A stretch of 12,561 bases of DNA from Ruminococcus sp. UBA3286 (lineage in GTDB: Bacteria > Bacillota > Clostridia > Oscillospirales > Ruminococcaceae): the NCBI GenBank assembly GCA_002362135.1, contig DETO01000027.1, forward strand, positions 1 through 12,561. Reading direction: 5' to 3'. Shown piece by piece: positions 1-7,100 of the stretch (the stretch's first letter is position 1; the number at the start of each line of letters is the position of its first letter). The translations under genes were made by a program, and so were the position numbers. Under the pieces are notes generated by a model. The model was not told the origin of the DNA. It saw only the letters and a list, made by a program, of their open reading frames with translations, and ran no database searches.

Positions 1-537
1 GGATAATTATATGTTCTTATCTTTTCACTTCTAGCACCACTTCCAACTTGTAATCTTCTTGTATTAGCAACTTCCTTATTTTGCTCTTCCTGCATAGTTT
101 CATATAATTTTGCTCTCAGCATATTCATAGCAGTTTCTTTATTTTGAAGTTGAGATCTTTCATTTTGACAAGCAACAACTATTCCAGTTGGTATATGAGT
201 AATTCTTATTGCAGATGAAGTCTTATTAACATGCTGTCCACCTGCTCCACTTGCCCTATAAGTATCTATTCTTAAATCATCTGGATTAATTTCAACTTCT
301 ATATCTTCAACTTCAGGTAAAACTGCAACAGTTACAGTTGAAGTGTGAATTCTTCCACTTGCTTCAGTCTCAGGCACCCTTTGTACTCTATGAACACCAC
401 TTTCAAATTTTAATCTACTATAAGCACCTTTTCCTTTTATCATAAAAGATACTTCTTTTATTCCACCAATTCCAGTTTCATTAATGTCTATTAACTCTAC
501 TTGCCATCTTTTTAATTCAGCATACATAGTATACATA
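1..537. other. AT-rich segment inside prfA, composition foreign to the rest of the window
   Basis: The first line of the window is about 32% GC, whereas 541-600 is about 52%. Within this segment all 14 arginine codons I could read are AGA or AGG, leucine is almost always TTA, glycine is almost always GGA or GGT, and third positions are nearly all A or T. In 540-935 of the same gene arginine is mostly CGN and leucine mostly CTT or CTC. The switch falls between the CGT codon at 537-539 (residue 133) and the AGA codon at 507-509 (residue 143), inside the conserved YRMYTMYAE stretch. The frame is uninterrupted. This may be natural homologous recombination or a join of reads from two organisms. 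Confidence 0.85.
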
Positions 538-935
538 CGATACAAAGAATTGGCAAAAAGCGAAGCCTCCTCGCCGCCTGCGCCGCCTCTGATTTCAATA
601 ATTACACTTTTTTCATCATTCGGATCTTTCGGAAGAAGAAGTATCTTCAATTCCTGAGCGATAGCGTCCATAGCGGCTTTGTTTTCTTCAATTTCCGCCT
701 GCGCCATTTCCTTGAATTCCTTATCAAGACCGCCGCCTTCAATAAGCTCCTTCGCTTCATTATAGGCATTTTCTGCTGCTCTATGCTCACGGAACTTCTC
801 GATAATCGGCGTCATATTTTTATAATCACGCATAAGCTGAGCGTAAAGTTTATTATCACTGAGCGTTTCCGGCTCTGAAAGGCGCGCGCTTATTTCTTCA
901 TATTTTTCTTCCATTAATGCAAGCTTTTCAAACAT
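1..935 (-). CDS. prfA: Peptide chain release factor 1 (RF1), C-terminus cut by window edge; mosaic composition
   Basis: RF1 reads UAA and UAG in the ribosomal A site and triggers release of the finished protein. About 311 residues are visible of a family usually near 355-360; the C-terminus lies left of the window. The N-terminal coiled region (about 1-100) is followed by IEIRGGAGGEEASLFA. The stop-codon recognition tripeptide is P-E-T within RVQRVPETEASGRIHTS, which is the RF1 (PxT) and not the RF2 (SPF) form. The catalytic GGQ lies in SGAGGQHVN, and GSGARSEKIRTYN follows near the edge. The start at 935 has AAAGGA eight bases upstream; the in-frame ATG at 944 sits directly on that site and is less likely. 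It lies 36 bases after the DUF951 gene, probably in one transcript. Residues after about 133 are encoded by much more AT-rich DNA than the N-terminal part. The identification is secure. Confidence 0.95.
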   Translation of the reverse strand, partial: MFEKLALMEEKYEEISARLSEPETLSDNKLYAQLMRDYKNMTPIIEKFREHRAAENAYNEAKELIEGGGLDKEFKEMAQAEIEENKAAMDAIAQELKILLLPKDPNDEKSVIIEIRGGAGGEEASLFANSLYRMYTMYAELKRWQVELIDINETGIGGIKEVSFMIKGKGAYSRLKFESGVHRVQRVPETEASGRIHTSTVTVAVLPEVEDIEVEINPDDLRIDTYRASGAGGQHVNKTSSAIRITHIPTGIVVACQNERSQLQNKETAMNMLRAKLYETMQEEQNKEVANTRRLQVGSGARSEKIRTYNY

Positions 936-971
936 ATTCTTCATCCTTTCCCACAAAATGTACTGTCATTA

Positions 972-1169
972 TCAGACGCTGTCATTTTCCCTGAAAACGC
1001 TCTTTATGTTTTTTTCGATCTTGTTGCGTGAAACCAGAAATTCTCTGCCGCAGCCAACACATCTGAGTCTGAAATCCATTCCTGAACGCAGCACAAGCAT
1101 TTCACGTGCGCCGCAGGGGTGCGTTTTTTTCATTGTAAGAATATCATTTATACGTATATCCACAGACAT
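972..1169 (-). CDS. DUF951 family small protein
   Basis: This is a 65-residue protein of the DUF951 family, widespread in Firmicutes and of unknown function. The family hallmark is visible: VDIRINDI at the start, KKTHPCG at about 14-20, then DFRLRCVGCGREFLVSR. C19, C37 and C40 (CVGC) could bind a metal or be redox active; that is inference. The ATG at 1169 has its AAGGGG only one base upstream. The in-frame GTG at 1163 has the same site seven bases upstream and would give a protein beginning VDIR, so the true start may be 1163. It is the first gene of a probable two-gene unit with prfA, behind the promoter at 1211-1239. The shared transcript with a release factor hints at a translation-related role but does not prove it. 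Confidence 0.85.
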   Translation of the reverse strand: MSVDIRINDILTMKKTHPCGAREMLVLRSGMDFRLRCVGCGREFLVSRNKIEKNIKSVFRENDSV

Positions 1170-1210
1170 TCCCCTTTTTAGAAATTAATCTTAAATTTTC
1201 ATGCTTTATA

Positions 1211-1239
1211 ATTATACCCCAAAATTAATATTAAATCAA
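1211..1239 (-). promoter_or_regulatory. Sigma-A type promoter for DUF951-prfA
   Basis: On the minus strand TTGATT (1239-1234) is followed after exactly 17 bases by a perfect TATAAT (1216-1211). Transcription would start near 1204, giving a leader of about 35 bases before the DUF951 start. The -10 is consensus and the -35 matches four of six bases. Confidence 0.75.
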
Positions 1240-1335
1240 TATTTAGTCGGTATATTTTTTTTATTTTGTGGAAACATAATAAAAACAGAGGAAAAAAATA
1301 TGTATATCAAACAAATTTTATAATGAGGTGTAAAT

Positions 1336-1692
1336 ATGGTAACAAGAGTAACTGCTGAATTTGAAGCTCCCGAATCTGCCGAGCTTGCATTGAAGAAAAT
1401 CAAAGAAAACGTCCGCGGCGTGTATTCAACCAATTTTGTATACAACCGCTCGTCGAACGAAGCGGAACAGCTGCGCGGAAGTACGATCTATACTGTCCTG
1501 CCAACGGCGGCTACAACTTATAATTATCTCACCGCTGTTATGGATTCCCCCGCCGATCCTGAAATGATTCCCGAACCCAAGCGCAGCCGCAAAACTACTG
1601 TTTTTATAGTATGCGACGGCAGCGGAACAGATAAGATACACTCCATATTAAACAATATGGGCGGCAGCAATATTGATTCACCGCTATTCTGA
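1336..1692 (+). CDS. Hypothetical protein, 118 residues, possible duplicated small alpha/beta fold
   Basis: I do not recognise this protein. It is soluble, with no signal peptide or membrane segment. The N-terminal part, VTRVTAEFEAPESAELALKK, reads as a beta strand followed by an amphipathic helix and a second strand (about 2-37). After a polar middle (about 38-85, with a PEPKRSRK linker) comes a second similar unit: KTTVFIVCDGSG, then a helix (TDKIHSILNNMGG). Two beta-alpha-beta units of this kind suggest a ferredoxin-like or ACT-like fold, which is inference only. The start has GAGGTG about six bases upstream. It is the first of two plus-strand genes, 76 bases before an S1-domain protein, and shares the codon use of the window. 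No clear promoter could be assigned in the AT-rich gap 1217-1335. Confidence 0.75.
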   Translation: MVTRVTAEFEAPESAELALKKIKENVRGVYSTNFVYNRSSNEAEQLRGSTIYTVLPTAATTYNYLTAVMDSPADPEMIPEPKRSRKTTVFIVCDGSGTDKIHSILNNMGGSNIDSPLF

Positions 1693-1713
1693 ATTACGTT
1701 TTCTATGAATATT

Positions 1714-1742
1714 TTTACTCCAAACAGAATATCATGTATCAT
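1714..1742 (+). promoter_or_regulatory. Possible promoter upstream of the S1-domain gene
   Basis: TTTACT (1714-1719) and TATCAT (1737-1742) are separated by 17 bases, matching four and five of six consensus bases. A start near 1749 would leave a very short leader containing the GGAGG site. The gene may equally be read through from the gene before it, since no terminator is visible between them. Confidence 0.35.
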
Positions 1743-1768
1743 GAAAAAAATTCATCGGAGGTAAAAAT

Positions 1769-2689
1769 ATGAATTACAAACCTGAAGGAAGCATTTTCAA
1801 AACTGCCGAAAACCAGAGATTGATCTCGTCAGCCGAGGGACTTGCGGAAGCTATGGAGCGCGGAATAATTCTGGAAGCACGCGCCGCAGTATGCGACAGC
1901 AATCACGATCTCATCGTTGATCTGTCGTGCGCAAACGGAATCATACGGCGCGAAAACGGAGCTGTCGGCATTTCCGAGGGAAAAACCCGTGATATAGCCC
2001 TTATATCACGGGTCAACAAGATAGTTTGCTTCAAAGTTATCGGTATATCCTCCAACGGGAACGGAAATGTTGCCGTCGAACTTTCACGCGCTGCCGCACA
2101 GCAAGAATTCATAGAAAAGTACTCGGATAAGCTAAAGAGCGGCGATGTTATCGAAGCAAGAATAACTCATCTTGAACAATTCGGCTGCTTCGTTGATATA
2201 GGCTGCGGAGTCCCCTCTCTTATCCCCATTGACGCCATATCCGTATCAAGAATCGCTCACCCGTCCGATCGCTTCAAGGTTGGGCAATTCATTCGCGCCG
2301 TCGTGCGTTCCCGTGAAGATTCGCGTATATGCCTTACTCACAAGGAATTGCTCGGGACATGGGAAGAAAACGCCAACAATTTTCATTCCGGAGAGACAGT
2401 TTCGGGAGTAGTGCGCTCGGTTGAAAATTATGGTATTTTCGTCGAATTAGCTCCGAACCTTGCGGGACTTGCGGAACTCAGAGACGACGTACAGCCCGGT
2501 CAGAATGTCAGCGTATACATAAAGGCGATAATTCCCGAAAAAATGAAGGTGAAGCTTGTTATCGTCGATATATGTGAGGACTGCGGAAATGATATCGGTT
2601 TTGAATATTTTAACCAAGACAATCATCTCGATGTCTGGGAATACTCGCCATCATGTTCCGGAAGAAAGATAGTTACCGAATTTAACTGA
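1769..2689 (+). CDS. S1-domain RNA-binding protein (ribosomal protein S1-like)
   Basis: This 306-residue protein is built of S1 (OB-fold) RNA-binding domains. A degenerate one spans about 34-107 (ILEARAAVCDSNHDLIVDL). A clear one spans about 123-195 (SGDVIEARITHLEQFGCFVDIGCGVPSLIP). Another spans about 205-268 (SGETVSGVVRSVENYGIFVELAPNLAGL). S1 repeats bind single-stranded RNA, usually on the ribosome or mRNA. The protein is shorter than E. coli S1 (six repeats) and resembles the short S1-like proteins of Firmicutes. The tail after 268 is atypical, with C269, C272 (CEDC), H286 and C296 as possible metal ligands (inference). The start has a strong GGAGG seven to eight bases upstream. A 12-bp perfect inverted repeat lies inside the gene at 1985-2013. 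Transcription ends at the hairpin just after the stop. Its exact role cannot be read from sequence. Confidence 0.85.
   Translation: MNYKPEGSIFKTAENQRLISSAEGLAEAMERGIILEARAAVCDSNHDLIVDLSCANGIIRRENGAVGISEGKTRDIALISRVNKIVCFKVIGISSNGNGNVAVELSRAAAQQEFIEKYSDKLKSGDVIEARITHLEQFGCFVDIGCGVPSLIPIDAISVSRIAHPSDRFKVGQFIRAVVRSREDSRICLTHKELLGTWEENANNFHSGETVSGVVRSVENYGIFVELAPNLAGLAELRDDVQPGQNVSVYIKAIIPEKMKVKLVIVDICEDCGNDIGFEYFNQDNHLDVWEYSPSCSGRKIVTEFN
1985..2013. repeat. Perfect 12-bp inverted repeat inside the S1-domain gene
   Basis: ACCCGTGATATA (1985-1996) and TATATCACGGGT (2002-2013) are exact reverse complements around the loop GCCCT. In mRNA this would form a stable stem-loop about 215 bases into the coding region. 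It has no T-run, so it is not an ordinary terminator. The arms encode parts of TRDIALISRV, which needs no such symmetry. Confidence 0.85.
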
Positions 2690-2693
2690 AAAC

Positions 2694-2731
2694 AAAGCCT
2701 GTCAACGCTCACAGAAAGCTTGGCAGGCTTT
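2694..2731. terminator. Bidirectional intrinsic terminator between converging genes
   Basis: AAAGCCTGTCAA (2694-2705) pairs with TTGGCAGGCTTT (2720-2731) as a 12-bp stem with one G-T wobble and a 14-base loop. It lies four bases after the S1-domain gene and eleven bases beyond the end of the zinc-ribbon gene. Read on the minus strand the stem runs into TTTGTTTTC, a good T-run; on the plus strand the tail is only moderately T-rich. Confidence 0.8.
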
Positions 2732-2742
2732 ATCTATCTTAT

Positions 2743-2967
2743 CTAACGAATTGCTTTTTTACTGTTCTTGATCTTTTCTATATCGTTTTTATCGATCCAT
2801 TCCTCAGCATATCCGCATTCACAGCAAATATATCTGTTTACTTTTACGGCCGAAAAAATAGTCTTACCGATTATGATATTGTTACCCGAACCACTTGGCC
2901 CGACTTCCCCGTTTACGCGCACAATATCACTGCTTCCGCATTTAGGGCATTTACCGGATATCTTCAT
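2743..2967 (-). CDS. Small zinc-ribbon protein
   Basis: This 74-residue protein has a four-cysteine zinc ribbon: CPKC at 8-11 (within KCPKCGSSDIVRV) and CECG at about 49-52 (within YICCECGYAEEWID). Between the knuckles is a glycine-rich turn (GEVGPSGSGNNI) and a conserved-looking hydrophobic stretch (IGKTIFSAVKVNRY). Proteins of this pattern are common in Firmicutes, have no assigned function, and may bind nucleic acid or protein. The C-terminus is a lysine-rich helix. The ATG at 2967 has GGAG about eight bases upstream. It follows pfkA by 65 bases with a hairpin between them, so it may be expressed by partial read-through or from a weak promoter that I could not define. Confidence 0.8.
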   Translation of the reverse strand: MKISGKCPKCGSSDIVRVNGEVGPSGSGNNIIIGKTIFSAVKVNRYICCECGYAEEWIDKNDIEKIKNSKKAIR

Positions 2968-2993
2968 ATTTTAGTCTCCATGCAATATATTTT

Positions 2994-3021
2994 AAAGCCG
3001 TCTGCAAATACAAACGGCTTT
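2994..3021 (-). terminator. Hairpin after pfkA, probable terminator or attenuator
   Basis: AAAGCCGTCTG (2994-3004) and CAAACGGCTTT (3011-3021) form an 11-bp stem with one wobble pair and a six-base loop, about 12 bases after the pfkA stop. Read on the minus strand it runs into TTTAAAATATATT, a short T-run and then AT-rich DNA, so termination may be incomplete and let the zinc-ribbon gene be read. Confidence 0.65.
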
Positions 3022-3032
3022 TGCGAATCTGA

Positions 3033-3995
3033 TTAGAATGCGATCTCTTCTGCAATATGATGAAGCTTTTCATCATAGGGCTTAGTCATGGAGAGAGCTT
3101 CCTGAATATCATAATCAACGATCTTGCTGTCCTTGATTCCGACAACACGATTACCGATGCCCTTTTCAAGAAGTTCAACAGCGTAATAACCCATTCTTGT
3201 TGCTTCAACTCTGTCTCTTACAGTAGGATTGCCGCCTCTCTGAACGTGACCAAGAATTGTAGCACGAGCTTCGATTCCCGTCTTTTCCTGAAGAATTGTA
3301 GCGATCTCCTGAGAATGACCGATACCCTCGGCAACGATAACAACGAAATTCTGCTTGCCCTTCGACTTCTTTTCAAGCATTGTGTTGGCAATTCTGTCGA
3401 GGTCGTAATCCATTTCCTTGGTAATGATATCTGTAGCTCCGCAGGCAATACCGGTATTTACAGCAATATGACCTGCGCCGCGTCCCATTACCTCAACAAC
3501 GGAAATTCTATCGTGAGACTGAGAAGTATCGCGAAGCTTGTCTACGAGTTCCATAGCTGTATTCATAGCGGTATCAAAACCGATCGTGTAATCCGTGCAG
3601 GAAATATCATTGTCAATAGTTCCGGGGAGACCAACGCAAAGAACACCCATAGCCGAAAGATCAGCCGCACCTCTGAACGAACCGTCGCCGCCGATAACAA
3701 CAAGACCTTCAATACCCAGTTCGTCGCACTTAGCCTTAGCCTTAGCAACGCCCTCCTGAGTTTTGAATTCGAGACATCTTGCAGTATAAAGGATAGTACC
3801 GCCCCGATGAATGATATCAGTAACGCTTCTTTCGTCCATTTCTATAATATCGCCGTTTATAAGACCATTATAGCCTCTGCGGATTCCATAAACTTCCATT
3901 CCCTTGCTGATAGCAGTTCTGACAACAGCTCTGACAGCAGCGTTCATTCCCGGAGCGTCACCGCCGCTTGTAAGTACGCCAATTTTCTTGATCAT
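3033..3995 (-). CDS. pfkA: ATP-dependent 6-phosphofructokinase
   Basis: PfkA phosphorylates fructose 6-phosphate to the 1,6-bisphosphate, the committed step of glycolysis, in the cytoplasm as a tetramer. At 320 residues it has the normal bacterial length. Visible motifs: the ATP site TSGGDAPGMNAAVRAVVR (9-26), GGDGS at 102-106, whose glycine after the aspartate marks ATP rather than pyrophosphate use, the catalytic PGTIDND (124-130, D128 as base), VEVMGRGAGHIA, and GHVQRGGNPTVRDR near 249-262. R22 and R26 correspond to allosteric-site arginines of the E. coli enzyme, so ADP/PEP control is plausible. The ATG at 3995 has GGAG upstream. It lies downstream of dnaE, the usual Firmicute order, but has its own promoter at 4060-4088. 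I see no pyruvate kinase gene after it, although pyk often follows pfkA. Confidence 0.97.
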   Translation of the reverse strand: MIKKIGVLTSGGDAPGMNAAVRAVVRTAISKGMEVYGIRRGYNGLINGDIIEMDERSVTDIIHRGGTILYTARCLEFKTQEGVAKAKAKCDELGIEGLVVIGGDGSFRGAADLSAMGVLCVGLPGTIDNDISCTDYTIGFDTAMNTAMELVDKLRDTSQSHDRISVVEVMGRGAGHIAVNTGIACGATDIITKEMDYDLDRIANTMLEKKSKGKQNFVVIVAEGIGHSQEIATILQEKTGIEARATILGHVQRGGNPTVRDRVEATRMGYYAVELLEKGIGNRVVGIKDSKIVDYDIQEALSMTKPYDEKLHHIAEEIAF

Positions 3996-4030
3996 AAAAA
4001 TTCTCCATTCTGCACCTTGCGTATAATAAT

Positions 4031-4041
4031 GGCTAAAAGCC
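4031..4041 (-). other. Small hairpin in the pfkA leader
   Basis: GGCT (4031-4034) and AGCC (4038-4041) form a four-bp stem with a three-base loop in the transcribed leader of pfkA, between the predicted transcription start and the ribosome site. It is short and may be chance. Confidence 0.3.
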
Positions 4042-4059
4042 TAAACTCCATACATTTAT

Positions 4060-4088
4060 ATTTTACAGCTTTTTCTTATAAAAGTCAA
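4060..4088 (-). promoter_or_regulatory. Sigma-A type promoter for pfkA
   Basis: On the minus strand TTGACT (4088-4083) and TAAAAT (4065-4060) are separated by exactly 17 bases; each matches five of six consensus bases. Transcription would start near 4053, giving a leader of about 58 bases. This uncouples pfkA from the dnaE operon. I see no clear intrinsic terminator for dnaE in 4089-4177, so read-through could add to pfkA transcription. Confidence 0.75.
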
Positions 4089-4177
4089 GAGAATTCCTGT
4101 TATTTTTTCCCGACGCTCTTATTTTCCGTAGTTTTGCACAATATAATGTGTTGAAATTCAGAGCTTATTCACATAGG

Positions 4178-7100
4178 CTATATGATACCCATATTTTCAA
4201 TATAAATGATTTTTTTCAGTTCGTTCGCGCTTTGTCTGCACAAATTCACAGAAAGGCGATTTTTGGGGCGAACGGTTTTTCGCACATCGGTAAAATAAAA
4301 GCATATCTCGGTATTTCCGGAGTATTTTCTGCAAATTTCAGCCAATTCACGCATCGGAACGCTGTCGGACGGAGTTTTAATGCACAGCGTATGATTTTCC
4401 GCAAACCGCTGAAATTCCTGCTCTGCCGTCACAGAAGTTGCGATCACAGAAACGCTTTCATCTTTGACTGAAACATTCCCCTTTATATATAGTATATTTT
4501 CGGGATCTGTCCGAGAACCCGTAATGGCATAAAGATCAGGAAATACCACAATATCGATATCTCCGCTTTCATCAGCAGCATTCAGAAAACACATTTTACT
4601 GCCGTTTTTAGCGGTATGAAGCTTTTTTTCCTGAACGACGCAAAGCAGCTTTACAGGCATATTGTCATAAACGTTTCCGCCATTTAAAATATCCGCCGCG
4701 CGACAAGTTTTCAGCAGTTCCGCAAACCATGAATACTCCGCAAGAGGGTGTCCGCTAAGATATATCCCAGTCGCTTCTTTTTCCATTGCAAGCAGCCTTT
4801 TTACGTCAAATTCGGCTCTGTAAGGAATTTTTACCGAAGCGGCTTCCGAAACTTCGCTGCCGAACAGATTCATCTGACCATCAATAACTCCCCTGCTGTC
4901 GCGGTCTGCCATATTCATCAGCATTTCGTAATTATCCAGCATTTGCCTTCGGTTAAGTCCCAGCCCGTCAAACGCTCCTGCTTTTATAAGATTTTCAAGA
5001 GCCTTTTTATTAAGTTCTCTGCCATTTATTCTCTCACAAAAATTTTGCAGACTTTTAAAATTCCCGTTCTCCTGTCTTTCGGATATGATCTTATCGGAAA
5101 GAAGCCCACCTGCATTTTTTACCGCAAGCATACCAAAATACATTTTACCGTCAACATAGGCAAATCCCCTGCGGCTCATGTTTATATCGGGAGCAAGCAC
5201 TTCAAGCCCATGAGTTCGGCAATCATCGATATATTCAATAAGTCTGCCTCCGCCGCTCATAACGCTCGACATCAACGCCGCCATATAAATTCCGCGGTAG
5301 TGGCATTTCAGATAAGCCGTCTGATATGCAAGATAAGCATATGCGGCTGCGTGTGATTTATTGAACGCATATGAAGCAAAACTGATCATTTCCTCAAAAA
5401 TTTTATCCGCCGTCTCGCGCGGAACATTTCTTTCAACTGCGCCGTTCACAAAACTTTCGCGCTCACGAAGCATTGCGTCATGCTTTTTCTTCGCCATAGC
5501 CCTGCGTACAATATCAGCATGACCGTATGAATATCCCGCAAGTTTTCGGCAAATTTCCATTACCTGTTCCTGATAGACCATTACCCCGAACGTTTCTTCG
5601 AGAATGTCTTTAAGCGCGGGGTGCAGATATTTTATATTTTCCGGATGCTTTTTATTATTGATATACACCGGAATTGACTTCATCGGACCCGGACGGTACA
5701 GCGAAATTATAACTATCAGATCTTCAAGACGCTCCGGAACGAGTTCTATAAGGCGGTGCGTCATACCTTCGCTTTCAAACTGAAAAACTCCTGCCGTATC
5801 GCCGACAGCAAGCATTCTGAACACTTCTGCGTCGTCGCACGGAATTTTATTTATATCGAAATCCGGTTCGGTTTTGTGAATCTCATTGACGGCGTCTCTG
5901 ATGACAGTCAGATTGCGCAAACCGAGAAAATCCATTTTCAGCAGACCGAGCGATTCAAGATAAGCCATGGTATATTGCGTAACTATGGTATTATCATTAC
6001 GCTGTAGCGGGACAAGCTCATCAAGCGGAACAGCCGAGATAACTACGCCTGCCGCATGAGTTGAAGTATGTCGCGGCATTCCCTCAAGCTTCAAGGCAAG
6101 ATCAATAAGCCGTTTTACCGACCTGTCCGCATTATACATAGATCTCAGATCAGCGCTTTCCTGCAATGCGTACTCCAGCCCGAAACGCGGATCTATCTGC
6201 TTAGCTATTCTGTCGCCGATGCTGTACGGCAGACCAAGTACACGCGCAATATCCCTTACAGCCGCTTTCGCTTTCAAAGTATCAAACGCGATTATTTCCG
6301 ATACTTTATCAGCTCCGTATTTTTCAACAACATAATCTTTCACCGACTGCCTGCCCTCGATGCAAAAATCTATATCGAAATCGGGCATACTTACACGTTC
6401 GGGATTTAAAAAACGCTCGAACATCAGATTATATTTTATAGGATCGATGCCCGTGATGCCAATACAATAGGCGCAAAGACTTCCTGCTCCCGAACCTCGT
6501 CCCGGGCCTACAGGAACGTTATGTTCTCGCGCATACCTGATAAAATCCCAAACTATAAGAAAATAATCCGTGAACTGCTTTTTATTTATCACGGACAATT
6601 CATAGTCAAGGCGGTCGGAAATTTTACTGTCGGCATTTTCGCCGTAAAGTCTGTATAAACCTTTATAACTCAGATCGCGCAGGAATTTTCTGTTATCGGA
6701 CACGCCCTCCGTTTTGAATTCCGGAATTTTTATTCGACTGTCAAAATTCAGATCAACATTGCATTTTTCGGCGATAAGCGTGGTATTGCGTACAGCCTCC
6801 TCATGCCCTTTAAAAAGCATCGCCATTTCGTCTGCCGATTTCACATAAAATTCTTCCGTTTCAAAACTCATTCCGTTCGGTTCTCCGAGCGTCGTACCCG
6901 TCTGAATACAAAGAAGGACGTTTTGCAGTTCTGCGTCCGATTTTAAAATATAATGGCAGTCGTTCGTAGCCGCAAGGGGAATTCCCGTTTCATCGGATAA
7001 TCTGTAAAGCTGCGGAAGAATTCTTCTTTCTTCGCGAATTCCATGATCCTGCACCTCGATATAATAATTTCCGCTGCCAAATATCTCAAGATACTCCAGA

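Noticed and set aside
1109..1134. Terminator-like CGCA-GGGG-TGCG followed by a T-run on the plus strand
   Set aside because: The stem has only four pairs and the sequence is the coding strand complement of the conserved KKTHPCG motif of the DUF951 protein; no plus-strand gene ends there.
958..1188. Plus-strand open frame opposite the DUF951 gene
   Set aside because: The minus-strand DUF951 protein is clearly conserved and has a promoter; the opposite frame has neither.
1319..1324. Perfect TATAAT just before the gene at 1336
   Set aside because: No -35 element lies at a fitting distance, and a start from it would fall on the ribosome binding site.
3057..4154. Long open frame (365 codons) on the plus strand opposite pfkA
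   Set aside because: It lies antisense to a complete, motif-rich pfkA, its translation is Ser/Asn/His-rich without recognisable domains, and it has no ribosome site; it reflects the codon bias of pfkA.
4748..5356. Plus-strand open frame of 202 codons opposite dnaE
   Set aside because: It is antisense to a conserved region of DnaE, with low-complexity translation and no supporting signals. Several other antisense frames in dnaE, rapZ and hprK were dismissed for the same reason.
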